From NCBI RefSeq assembly GCF_035277725.1, contig NZ_DATEJY010000004.1, forward strand, positions 1 through 26,199: DNA of 26,199 nucleotides. Reading direction: 5' to 3'. Position numbers and translations under genes: made by a program. This DNA is from Dyella_B sp035277725. GTDB lineage: Bacteria; Pseudomonadota; Gammaproteobacteria; Xanthomonadales; Rhodanobacteraceae. Below are positions 1 to 7,314 of the stretch, piece after piece (position 1 is the stretch's first letter; each line of letters begins with the position of its first letter). A model generated the notes under the pieces. That model had not been told where the DNA came from, searched no databases, and worked only from the letters and a program-made list of their open reading frames with translations.

Positions 1-98
1 ATCGCCACCTTGCGCTTCAATGCCGCCGCCGAGCGCACGGCATGCCTGGGGTCGCGGTACCACTTGTCGAAATAAGCCTGGTCGTAAGTTTTGCGCAT
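1..98 (-). CDS. Probable class I SAM-dependent methyltransferase, N-terminal fragment (runs off window)
   Basis: Only the first 32 codons are inside the window; the gene continues beyond position 1. The start is ATG at 98-96, preceded on the minus strand by GTGGAG at a proper distance. The peptide begins MRKTYDQAYFDKWYRDPRH. This resembles, from memory, the N-terminus of class I SAM methyltransferases of Xanthomonadaceae, where the glycine-rich SAM-binding loop comes later, outside this window. It is divergent from the DUF1800 gene, with about 160 bp between them that should carry both promoters. The methyltransferase call is tentative because no catalytic motif is visible. Confidence 0.5.
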   Translation of the reverse strand, partial: MRKTYDQAYFDKWYRDPRHAVRSAAALKRKVA

Positions 99-260
99 GC
101 TTCAACTCCACAGGAACGTGGATGGTAACCGCGCTTTAACAGACAAGGCGCAAATTCGTGAATCACAGCCGAATATTTCCTTGCGTTCGTCGTTGGCCCG
201 GTCAGCGTAATAGGCAACCGGGCGTTGAGGGCCTATGTGCCAACGGGGGAGCCACCAACC

Positions 261-1805
261 ATGCCCGCACCACGCTTGAGATACCTGGGCTTGCTGTTGC
301 TTGCCGCAGTGTTGCCGCTGCAGGCCGCCGGCAATGCGCCGCTCAGTGCCGACGATATCGCCTGGCTGCGACGCGCCAGCTTCGGCCTGGACAGCGCCAC
401 GGTCGAACGCTATCGCGAACTGGGCCGTACGCGTTTCCTGGATGAGCAATTGGCCGGCGGCGATGATCCCCTGCCTCCCGCCGTCGCGCCACTGATCAAC
501 AGTTACGAGGTCTACAACACCTCGCCTGCCAAGCTGATCGCCGACTACCGTGCCGAAGCGAAAAAGGTGAAAGAGGTCGATGCCGCCGATACCAGCGCCA
601 AGGAGATAGCGAAGAAAGATTTCCAGATGTATCGCCGCGATCTCTACAAGCAAAGCCAGGAAGTGGAACTGCTGCGCGCCATCTACGGCCAAAACCAGCT
701 GAAAGAGCAGATGGTCTGGTTCTGGCTCAACCACTTCAACATCTATGCGCGCAAAGCCGCGATAGGCCTGTTCGCCACCGATTACGAAGAGAACGTCATT
801 CGCCCGCATGCGCTGGGCAAGTTCAAGGATCTGGTGATGGCCACGCTGGAAAGCCCGGCCATGCAGTTGTATCTGGACAACGCCCACAACGTGCGTGGCA
901 AAACCAACGAGAACTACGCGCGCGAATTGATGGAGCTGCATACGCTGGGTGTGCATGCCGGCTATACGCAACAGGACGTGCAGCAGCTGTCATTGATCCT
1001 GACGGGCGCCGGCATCATTCCGCCGCGCGAAGGACCCAATACCATCGATGGTCTGGATGGGCGTTTTTTCAATCAGCGCCCTGGCGTCGTGCGCAATGGC
1101 CTGTTCGTCTTCCTGCCGCGCCGGCACGACTACAGCACCAAGCAATTTCTCGGGCACACCATCAAGGGCAGCGGCTTCGATGAAATCGAACAGGCGGTGG
1201 ACCTGATCGTGCATCAGCCGGCGTGTGCGCAATTCATTTCGCAACAGCTGGCCGCTTATTTCATTGCCGATGATCCGCCGCCGGCGCTGGTCAATGCCAT
1301 GGCCAACACCTTCCGGAATACCGATGGCGATATCGCCGCCGTGTTGCGCACCATGTTCCTCTCCCCATATGCCACCACCGGTGCCGGCAAGAAATTCAAG
1401 GATCCGATGCAATTCGTGGCCTCCGCGATGCGCATGAGCTACGACGGCAAGCCGGTCACCGATGCCGATCCGCTGGTGAACTGGCTCAATCAGATGGCCG
1501 AACCGATGTACGGCCACATCACGCCGGACGGCTATCCCAGCGACAACACAAGCTGGTCCAGCTCCGGACAGATGGCGAAACGCTTCGATGTGGCGCGCGC
1601 GATCGGCAGCGGGCGCAACCGGTTGTTCGCCAATGCGGATGGCGAAGTACAACACGCCGAGCCACCGATGTTGAACTCCGCCTTGTTCCAGCAGACGCTG
1701 GAACCCACGCTCTCCAGCGCCACGCGCGACGCGCTCGGCAAAGCCAACTCGCCGGCGGAGTGGAACACCTTTCTGCTGTCCTCCCCCGATTTCAATTACC
1801 GCTGA
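261..1805 (+). CDS. DUF1800 family exported protein
   Basis: This 514-aa protein belongs to DUF1800, a family of unknown biochemical role that is almost always encoded beside DUF1501. I chose ATG 261 over the upstream in-frame start at 225. It is preceded by GGGGGAG and gives a clean signal peptide, MPAPRLRYLGLLLLAAVLPL followed by a QAAG-like cleavage region. Family hallmarks seen are DIAWLRRASFGLD near the mature N-terminus, LKEQMVWFWLNHFN in the middle, NENYARELMELHTLGV, GYTQQDVQQLSLILTG and a C-terminal SWSSSGQMAKRFDVARAI block. The stop lies 17 bases before the DUF1501 start, so the two are co-transcribed. It is probably periplasmic or extracellular. A second DUF1800 gene at 3156-4679 is its paralogue. 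Confidence 0.9.
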   Translation: MPAPRLRYLGLLLLAAVLPLQAAGNAPLSADDIAWLRRASFGLDSATVERYRELGRTRFLDEQLAGGDDPLPPAVAPLINSYEVYNTSPAKLIADYRAEAKKVKEVDAADTSAKEIAKKDFQMYRRDLYKQSQEVELLRAIYGQNQLKEQMVWFWLNHFNIYARKAAIGLFATDYEENVIRPHALGKFKDLVMATLESPAMQLYLDNAHNVRGKTNENYARELMELHTLGVHAGYTQQDVQQLSLILTGAGIIPPREGPNTIDGLDGRFFNQRPGVVRNGLFVFLPRRHDYSTKQFLGHTIKGSGFDEIEQAVDLIVHQPACAQFISQQLAAYFIADDPPPALVNAMANTFRNTDGDIAAVLRTMFLSPYATTGAGKKFKDPMQFVASAMRMSYDGKPVTDADPLVNWLNQMAEPMYGHITPDGYPSDNTSWSSSGQMAKRFDVARAIGSGRNRLFANADGEVQHAEPPMLNSALFQQTLEPTLSSATRDALGKANSPAEWNTFLLSSPDFNYR

Positions 1806-1822
1806 GCCAAAGAGGGACCGTT

Positions 1823-3022
1823 ATGAACCGTCGCGAATTCCTGCTCGCCGCCGCCAGCGCCACCGCGTTGCCGGCACTGTCTTTCTCCGGCCGTCTCTTT
1901 GCCGCACCCGCCAGCTCGCCGCGCTTCCTGTTTGTGTTTTTGCGTGGCGGCTATGACTGCAACAACTTCCTGGTGCCGTACAGCAGCGACTTCTACTACG
2001 AATCGCGCCCGACCATCGCCATCGCCAAGCCCGACGCCAATAACCCGAATGCGGCACTGCCGCTGGATACGAATTGGGGCATGAACCCGGTATTGCGCGA
2101 TTCGATCTATCCGCTGTGGGAAAAGAAACAGATCGCCTTCATTCCGTTCGCGGGCACCGACGATCTCACGCGCAGCCATTTCGAAACGCAGGACAGCATC
2201 GAACGCGGGGAGCCGCTGAACGTCAACGGCAACTACCGCTCCGGTTTCCTCGCGCGCCTGTCCAGCCAGCTTACCGGCGTACCCGCCATCGCCTTCACCA
2301 ACAGCTTGCCGCTGAGCTTCCAGGGCGCGAGCAAGGACATTCCCAATATCTCGCTGAAGGGCAACACCAAGGCGAATTTCGATGATCGGCAATCCTCCAT
2401 CCTCGCCGGCATGTACAAGAACACGCCGCTGGCGTCCGCCGCTGCCGATGGCCTCAGCCTGCGCAGCTCGGTATCGATGGATCTGCAAAAAGAAATGACC
2501 GCCGCCAGCCGCGGTGCACCGAATGCTTCCGGATTCGCACAGGAAACACAGCGCATTGCCGCGTTGATGCGCGATCAATACCGCCTCGGTTTCGTCGACG
2601 TCGGCGGCTGGGATACGCATGTAAACCAGGGCAACGTCACCGGCGGCCTCGCCAACAATTTGCGCAATCTCGGCAATGGCCTTGCCGCCTATGCCGCCGC
2701 GCTCGGCAATGAATGGAACAACACCGTGGTGGTAGTGGTTTCCGAATTCGGCCGCACGTTCCGCGAGAACGGCGACCGCGGTACGGACCACGGCCACGGC
2801 ACGGTGCATTGGGTACTGGGCGGCAAGGTCAATGGTGGACGCATTGCCGGCGAGCAAGTCGCAGTGACACAGCAGAACCTGTTGCAGAACCGCGATTATC
2901 AGGTGCTCAATAATTATCGGGATGTATATAGCGGATTATTGGGGCGCATCTGGGGCTTGCGCGGCAATCAGCTGCAGGATGTATTTCCGCAGGCGAAGCC
3001 ACGTGATCTGCAATTGGTGTAA
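1823..3022 (+). CDS. DUF1501 family exported protein
   Basis: This 399-aa protein is DUF1501, which has an alkaline-phosphatase/sulfatase-like fold. The start is ATG 1823, with AAAGAGGGA just upstream. The leader MNRREFLLAAASATALPAL has a twin-arginine-like RR followed by a hydrophobic stretch, suggesting Tat export of a folded, possibly metal-bound protein. Family motifs are RFLFVFLRGGYDCNNFLVPY near the mature N-terminus, LTRSHFETQDSIERG, a central GGWDTH and VVVVSEFGRTFRENG followed by GTDHGHG. The Asp/His residues in these motifs are the likely metal ligands. It forms an operon with the preceding DUF1800 gene. Known DUF1800/DUF1501 pairs have no firmly established reaction. Confidence 0.9.
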   Translation: MNRREFLLAAASATALPALSFSGRLFAAPASSPRFLFVFLRGGYDCNNFLVPYSSDFYYESRPTIAIAKPDANNPNAALPLDTNWGMNPVLRDSIYPLWEKKQIAFIPFAGTDDLTRSHFETQDSIERGEPLNVNGNYRSGFLARLSSQLTGVPAIAFTNSLPLSFQGASKDIPNISLKGNTKANFDDRQSSILAGMYKNTPLASAAADGLSLRSSVSMDLQKEMTAASRGAPNASGFAQETQRIAALMRDQYRLGFVDVGGWDTHVNQGNVTGGLANNLRNLGNGLAAYAAALGNEWNNTVVVVVSEFGRTFRENGDRGTDHGHGTVHWVLGGKVNGGRIAGEQVAVTQQNLLQNRDYQVLNNYRDVYSGLLGRIWGLRGNQLQDVFPQAKPRDLQLV

Positions 3023-3056
3023 CAAAAAAGCCTTACCCCAAGGCCTTCATTCCCGC

Positions 3057-3122
3057 GTAGGCTGGGATGAAATCCCAGCATTAGGAAGCCGCATAAAAGC
3101 TGGAATTGTCATCCCAGCCTAC
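3057..3122. repeat. Intergenic inverted repeat (REP-like), 14-bp perfect arms
   Basis: The arms GTAGGCTGGGATGA (3057-3070) and TCATCCCAGCCTAC (3109-3122) are perfect inverse complements separated by 38 bp. A smaller hairpin, GGGATGAAATCCC, is nested in the left arm. It sits between the DUF1501 stop and the second DUF1800 gene. It could limit read-through or protect mRNA ends, but no T-run follows, so it is not a standard intrinsic terminator. Confidence 0.7.
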
Positions 3123-3155
3123 ATGCCCGAAGGACTAACTCGCCGAGACCATTGC

Positions 3156-4679
3156 ATGCGTCCCACCGCCCTAGCCACCCTCACGCTATCGCTCAGCCTG
3201 CTACTCGCACCAATCCTTACTCTTGCGGCGAACACCAACCTCACCCCCAACGACATCGCCTGGCTACGTCGCGACAGCTTCGGCCTCAACACCACCATGG
3301 TCGCGCAATACCGCGCACTCGGCCGCAACACCCTCCTCGCCAAACAACTCAACGATCAACTCGCCGACACCCTGCCCACCCCCATCGCCGCGCAAATCGA
3401 CAGCTACGACGCCTTCCACACCCCGCTCGATCAGTTGCTCACCTCACTGCAGCAGGAACAACAACAGCTGCGCAACATGCCGGATGGCCCGGAAAAACAA
3501 GCCGCCAACAAAGCCATTCAACAACGCGGCAACCAGATCGGCTTGCAAGCGCAACAAGCCGAACTGCTGCACGCCATCTACGGCCAAAACCAACTCAAGG
3601 AACAACTGGTGTGGTTCTGGCTCAACCACTTCAGCGTGTATGCGCCCAAAGGGCGCGTGCGCTGGGAGCTGGCCGATTACGAAAACACCATCCGCACGCA
3701 TGCGCTCGGCAAATTCCGCGACCTGGTGATGGCCACGCTGCAAAGCCCGGCCATGCTGGAATTTCTCGACAACGCGCAAAACGCCAAAGGCCACGTCAAC
3801 GAAAACTACGCGCGCGAACTGATGGAGCTGCACACGTTGGGCGTCAACGCCGGCTATACCCAACAGGACGTACAGCAACTGGCGCTCATCCTTACCGGCG
3901 TCGGCATCGCACCGGTAGATGGCAAACCCGAAAACTTCAACCCGAAGATGGCCTCATTGGTCGTGCGCGATGGCTTGTTCGAATTCAACCCGCAGCGGCA
4001 TGATTTCAGCGACAAGCAGTTGCTCGGCAAACCCATCAAAGGCAGCGGTTTCGACGAAGTGCAACAGGCCGTCGACCTGATCGTGAAGCAGCCGGCCTGT
4101 GCGCAGTTCATCTCGCGCAAGCTGGCGGCCTACTTCGTCGCCGATAACCCGCCACCCGCGCTGATCAACAAAATGGCGCGTACCTTCCAGCGTACCGATG
4201 GCGATATTGCGCAGGTGATGCGCGTGATGTTCCAGTCGCCCGAGCTGCTCACCGGCGCTGGCAAGAAGTTCAAAGACCCCGCGCAATTCATCGTCTCGTC
4301 GGTACGTTTGGCTTACGACGGCTCACCCATCGTCAACGCGCTGCCGTTGGTGAATTGGCTCAACCAACTGGATCAACCGCTATTCGGCCGCATCACCCCC
4401 GACGGCTGGCCGCTCGATAGCGATGCCTGGTCCAGCTCCGGCCAGATGGCCAAACGCTTCGACATCGCGCACGCCATCGGCACCGGCAACAACCAACTCT
4501 TCACCCCCGACGGTAGCACCGCCCGCACCGCCGGCTTCCCCATGCTCACCACCCGCCTGTATTACGACGCTATCGATCCGTATCTGTCGAAAGCCACCCG
4601 TGATGCCTTGGCGAAGGCGACATCGCAGCAGGAGTGGAATACTTTTCTGCTTTCATCGCCGGATCTCAATTATCGCTAG
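3156..4679 (+). CDS. DUF1800 family exported protein, second copy
   Basis: This 507-aa DUF1800 protein is a paralogue of the one at 261-1805. Shared blocks include DIAWLRRDSFGLN, IYGQNQLKEQLVWFWLNHF, NENYARELMELHTLGVNAGY, QQDVQQLALILTG, CAQFISRKLAAYF and WSSSGQMAKRFDIAHAIG. I chose ATG 3156 because it opens a signal peptide (MRPTALATLTLSLSLLLAPI); the reading frame stays open back to 2922. No strong ribosome binding site precedes 3156, so in-frame ATG 3123 is an alternative. Gene order DUF1800-DUF1501-DUF1800 suggests local duplication, with a repeat-bearing spacer. The divergent N-terminal third (Gln/Asn-rich here) indicates the duplication is old. Confidence 0.88.
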   Translation: MRPTALATLTLSLSLLLAPILTLAANTNLTPNDIAWLRRDSFGLNTTMVAQYRALGRNTLLAKQLNDQLADTLPTPIAAQIDSYDAFHTPLDQLLTSLQQEQQQLRNMPDGPEKQAANKAIQQRGNQIGLQAQQAELLHAIYGQNQLKEQLVWFWLNHFSVYAPKGRVRWELADYENTIRTHALGKFRDLVMATLQSPAMLEFLDNAQNAKGHVNENYARELMELHTLGVNAGYTQQDVQQLALILTGVGIAPVDGKPENFNPKMASLVVRDGLFEFNPQRHDFSDKQLLGKPIKGSGFDEVQQAVDLIVKQPACAQFISRKLAAYFVADNPPPALINKMARTFQRTDGDIAQVMRVMFQSPELLTGAGKKFKDPAQFIVSSVRLAYDGSPIVNALPLVNWLNQLDQPLFGRITPDGWPLDSDAWSSSGQMAKRFDIAHAIGTGNNQLFTPDGSTARTAGFPMLTTRLYYDAIDPYLSKATRDALAKATSQQEWNTFLLSSPDLNYR

Positions 4680-4704
4680 CGGAGGCCTTTGCGTGGCAGC
4701 AGTG

Positions 4705-5055
4705 GTTGGGTTGGCGCCAATGGCACTAACTTAGGCGGTCTTCGCTCGACTACAGCGAAAAACTTTGAACCCGTCGTCCCGACGGAAGCCGGGACCCAGC
4801 GACTTGCATTTCGCCCAAGACACTGGGCCCCGGCTTTCGCCTGTCTCCTGATCACATCTTTTCGGGCTTGCTGATCCCACTCGATCGCTGCAAAAACGCC
4901 GCAAACCAGTTCCGTCACCTGCTTGCAGGGGACGGAGCGATCATCGCAAGACTGGACTCTGGAGCTATATCGGATTTGCGATCAAGAGACATGGCTTTCG
5001 CCGGGGCGACGATGCCTAAGTGAGTGCCATTGGGGTTAGCGCAGCGTAACCCAAC
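4705..5055. repeat. Non-coding element with imperfect terminal inverted repeats (MITE-like)
   Basis: The outer arms match inversely. Left CAATGGCACTAACTTAGGC (4718-4736) pairs with right GCCTAAGTGAGTGCCATTG (5014-5032), 18 of 19 positions. Further out, GTTGGGTT (4705-4712) pairs with AACCCAAC (5048-5055). The roughly 350 bp between contain no credible coding sequence, only nested palindromes. This fills the whole gap between the convergent DUF1800 and DUF1579-like genes and touches the latter's stop codon. A miniature transposable element or long REP cluster would both fit; a flanking target duplication was not evident. Confidence 0.55.
4771..4836. repeat. REP-like palindrome cluster
   Basis: Two nested structures lie here. 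The first is a perfect small hairpin, CCGTCG-TCC-CGACGG (4771-4785). The second is AAGCCGGGACCCAG (4786-4799), pairing with CTGGGCCCCGGCTT (4823-4836) with one mismatch. The style matches the CCCGGCTTTCG type intergenic palindromes common in high-GC gammaproteobacteria. It is inside the larger inverted-repeat element. Confidence 0.6.
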
Positions 5056-5517
5056 CTACGCATCCTCAACCCGCCGATACTCCCCTTCCATCACCCTTTC
5101 CCAATTCACTCCGCCATCAAACGAACTCTCCAACACCAACCGGTAAACTCCATCTGACACCCACTCGTAGATGTGCCGCGTCTGCCCGCGCTGCGAACTG
5201 CGCAAGAACACCAGACGCTTCCCATCCCAATGGCCTGTCGCCGGCTGCGCAGGCGCAAATCCGTAACTGTCGAACCAATACAACGCGTACTCACCCGGCT
5301 CCTGGCCGCCCATGAACACCGCATGCGCCTGCAACGCCAGCTTGCCATCGCGCGTTTCGCGGTAATCCAGCACTAACGCCTTGCCGCCAAGGTCGAGCCG
5401 CGCGCTCACATGCCCTGTCGCAGGCCCACCCTGGCCCCAGCGCGTGGTGGCGATCGTTTCCTCGCCCAACCACTCGCCTGCCAACGCGTCCAGCACATTG
5501 CCTTCCAGAACGTCCAT
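5056..5517 (-). CDS. DUF1579-like protein
   Basis: This 153-aa protein carries the signature of DUF1579-type lipocalin-like proteins: LAGEWLGEETI near the N-terminus (a loss/weight-type opening), repeated beta-strand-like segments, YALYWFDSYG, and a W-D-G-K-RLVFL strand. Function is unknown; family members are cytosolic beta-barrel-like proteins. ATG 5517 is preferred over the GTG at 5526 because GGGAGTG lies just before it. The upstream gene stops only 5 bases away, so it is the third gene of the PadR operon. It ends where the MITE-like inverted repeat begins, which may mean its original 3' end was altered. Confidence 0.65.
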   Translation of the reverse strand: MDVLEGNVLDALAGEWLGEETIATTRWGQGGPATGHVSARLDLGGKALVLDYRETRDGKLALQAHAVFMGGQEPGEYALYWFDSYGFAPAQPATGHWDGKRLVFLRSSQRGQTRHIYEWVSDGVYRLVLESSFDGGVNWERVMEGEYRRVEDA

Positions 5518-5522
5518 GGCGA

Positions 5523-6464
5523 TCACTCCCTAGCGTTTCCCGCCACCAATAAATGCTTGGCGATTTGACCGTGCAGATAACCGAGCGCACGCACGATGTG
5601 CAGCGTGGCAAACAACATCACGATGCCGATAATCGACGCGCAAATCGTCCCCGGCCAACCGCCCCACCAGTTCACCCAATTGCATACCCACACATCGCCA
5701 TTGCAGCTGGCATATGGAATACCAAAGGACTCGAGCACGACCTTCGCAATCGGTGCCAACGCCAACGCCAGCGAGGTGGCAAGCATGGTCACGGCGAGCG
5801 TGAAATAGGCAATACCCAACGGCAACATCAGGATCATGTAACCCACCGTGCCCCACGTACGCGGATCACTGATCACCGCGCCAATGCGCTGCCAGAACGA
5901 CATGCCGCGCGTGGAAAACGCCGGCCGCCGCGGCATGCGCACGCCAAGCATGGTCTCCACGATGCGCCCTTCCACCAGCGACAACACACGCACGGAACCC
6001 AGGAACAACAGCGCAAACGGAATGCCGATGATCAGCACCAGCAAACCGAACGACAGCGACAATCCCGTTACCGCCCAGGTGAAATAAAAGATGCCCGTGG
6101 CCAGCGACAGCACCATGTAGAACAGCGCGCCGTAAGTATGTGGATCGGCCGCCACGCCAAAGAACTGACCCACCCAGGACGCCTGCTTCGCCGGCCGCGG
6201 TGGACGCAGCGCACGCTGGATTTTTATTTCCTGATCACGATAGATATCCGCCACTTCCTCCGGCGCGCCGTAACTGCTGACCACTTTCGCCAGCATGTCC
6301 GCTTCGCTGCGCCCTGGCTGATCGGCCAGTTCGGCGCGCAGATGCTCCTCCGCGTCATACAGCGCATCCTGGATCAACGCCGGATCCGCGCCACGCAGCG
6401 CCGCCCGCAGTTGTTCCAGATAATCGGCAATCGTCCTTGGCATTTTTGGTGCATCCGCATTCAT
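5523..6464 (-). CDS. HAAS-domain / putative-sensor multi-spanning membrane protein
   Basis: This 313-aa protein starts at ATG 6464, which overlaps the PadR stop as ATGA and has GGAGACTGGCG upstream. The open frame extends to 6848, but that extension is out-of-frame PadR sequence. Residues about 8-75 (TIADYLEQLRAALRGADPAL... DAEEHLRAELA) look like a HAAS signalling domain. HAAS is typically found in membrane proteins encoded next to PadR regulators. Two related blocks follow, each with DP-x-T-x-G and a pair of hydrophobic helices (PHTYGALFYMVLSLATGIFY and PRTWGTVGYMILMLPLGIAY), typical of the putative-sensor domain. It is probably an inner-membrane stress or signal protein under PadR control. 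The ligand is unknown. Confidence 0.75.
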   Translation of the reverse strand: MNADAPKMPRTIADYLEQLRAALRGADPALIQDALYDAEEHLRAELADQPGRSEADMLAKVVSSYGAPEEVADIYRDQEIKIQRALRPPRPAKQASWVGQFFGVAADPHTYGALFYMVLSLATGIFYFTWAVTGLSLSFGLLVLIIGIPFALLFLGSVRVLSLVEGRIVETMLGVRMPRRPAFSTRGMSFWQRIGAVISDPRTWGTVGYMILMLPLGIAYFTLAVTMLATSLALALAPIAKVVLESFGIPYASCNGDVWVCNWVNWWGGWPGTICASIIGIVMLFATLHIVRALGYLHGQIAKHLLVAGNARE

Positions 6465-6829
6465 CGCCAGTCTCCTTGCAGAACCTTGTCTACCGAATCG
6501 CGCGTAGCCCCCCACGCCGCAATCCACTCGCGCAGCACCTCGCGTCCCAATTTGGTGATGCGGTAATAACGCCGCGGCGGCCCGCTTACCGAGGGCTCCA
6601 CCTCGCTGGCCAACAGACCGCTCCCTTCCAGATTGCGCAACACCGGGTAAAGCGCGCTCTGCTTGCCCGCCAGCACGCCCTCTTCCCCCAGCTCCTCCAG
6701 CCGCTTGGCAATCTGATACCCATACAACGGCTGCCGCGACTGCCCCAGCACCGCCAGCAACACCAGCGACACCGTCCCTGCCGACAGCTCTTTCTGAAAC
6801 TTCTTGATTTGAGCCGCAATGTCTTCCAC
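6461..6829 (-). CDS. PadR family transcriptional regulator
   Basis: This 122-aa protein has the standard PadR layout. A winged helix contains LLAVLGQSRQPLYGYQIAKRLEE, then KQSALYPVLRNLEGSGLLASE (recognition helix) and the wing PPRRYYRITKLGREVLREW. The C-terminal helix for dimerisation is short, as in the small PadR subfamily. It is the first gene of a three-gene minus-strand operon with the HAAS membrane protein (ATGA overlap) and a DUF1579-like protein. PadR proteins normally repress their own operon until an effector or stress releases them. A near-palindrome 41-53 bp upstream of the start is a possible operator. Confidence 0.9.
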   Translation of the reverse strand: MEDIAAQIKKFQKELSAGTVSLVLLAVLGQSRQPLYGYQIAKRLEELGEEGVLAGKQSALYPVLRNLEGSGLLASEVEPSVSGPPRRYYRITKLGREVLREWIAAWGATRDSVDKVLQGDWR

Positions 6830-6869
6830 GGCTGCCCTGCCCTTCCACTTATCGTGGAGAGAATAGTAG

Positions 6870-6882
6870 TGCGAAGTTCGCA
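6870..6882 (-). promoter_or_regulatory. Possible PadR operator (near-palindrome)
   Basis: TGCGAAGTTCGCA is a 13-bp dyad, 6-bp arms around one base, flanked on both sides by AGTAGT/GTAGT-like sequence. It lies just upstream of the PadR start, where an autoregulatory site is expected. Assignment rests on position and symmetry only. Confidence 0.3.
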
Positions 6883-6933
6883 GTAGTGTATGGGTATGAA
6901 GTCATGGGGCTGGTTACCTGTGCCATCTGGGCA

Positions 6934-7013
6934 TGACACCAATGTATGTACACGTTGTACAAACATTGGTGTCAGAGGGGGCGCACATACATTGGTGTCA
7001 GCCGACTCGGCTG
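6934..7013. repeat. Three copies of TGACACCAATGT with an adjoining palindrome
   Basis: TGACACCAATGT at 6934-6945 is followed by two inverted copies, ACATTGGTGTCA, at 6963-6974 and 6989-7000. The first two form a 12-bp perfect inverted repeat around a 17-bp spacer that itself contains the dyad-like TGTACACGTTGTACA. The third copy runs into a 15-bp palindrome, CAGCCGACTCGGCTG (6999-7013). Sites for a DNA-binding protein, a REP-type element or a transposon terminus are all possible. The rest of 6830-7231 shows no gene. Confidence 0.6.
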
Positions 7014-7217
7014 GTCCTGAGACTAGGCACTAAAGAAGCCTGACACAGCCGCTCGGAGTATCTACACCCGCGCTAAATAGCGCCCTCCAGGAGTCCAACA
7101 GGACAATGTGCGGACTTAGGCAGGATTGAACAGCACTTTCGGCGAGCCCCCTTCACGAGTGCCTGATTTGAGGCAAGGGGCTATCCGCGCCAAACCATTC
7201 GACTATATTTTGGGGAG

Positions 7218-7231
7218 GTCTGCTTTCGACC
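7218..7231 (+). repeat. Left half of a 24-bp intergenic repeat split by the IS element
   Basis: GTCTGCTTTCGACC stands at 7218-7231, and CATAGCGGAC at 8823-8832 completes it once the IS and one copy of GACC are removed. Whole copies of this repeat form a short dyad (GTCYGCT...AGCGGAC). A related complete copy is at 9956-9979 and a partial one at 25930-25948. Confidence 0.7.
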
Positions 7232-7232
7232 G

Positions 7233-7249
7233 AGGCTGTGTGAAAACAC
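7233..7249 (+). repeat. IS1182-family terminal inverted repeat, left
   Basis: AGGCTGTGTGAAAACAC is identical to the inverse complement of 8801-8817. It is preceded by the GACC duplication and one non-matching base. Confidence 0.9.
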
Positions 7250-7314
7250 AAAATCGTATGTGGCCAAGCGCCTCCGAAGCGTCATCGACAGCGATTCGCG
7301 ATGAGCAACGAAGA

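Noticed and set aside
102..971. 289-codon minus-strand open frame opposite the first DUF1800 gene
   Set aside because: It is antisense to a clear DUF1800 coding sequence and is kept open by high GC; it has no family features.
1796..2857. 353-codon minus-strand open frame opposite DUF1501
   Set aside because: Antisense shadow of a well-supported gene with low-complexity Ala/Gly/Arg composition.
5553..6566. 337-codon plus-strand frame opposite the HAAS membrane protein
   Set aside because: Arg/His/Gln-rich shadow with no start signal; the minus-strand protein has domains and an operon context.
6465..6848. N-terminal extension of the HAAS protein to 441 aa
   Set aside because: The extension is the PadR gene read in the wrong frame; ATG 6464 has a ribosome binding site and overlaps the PadR stop.
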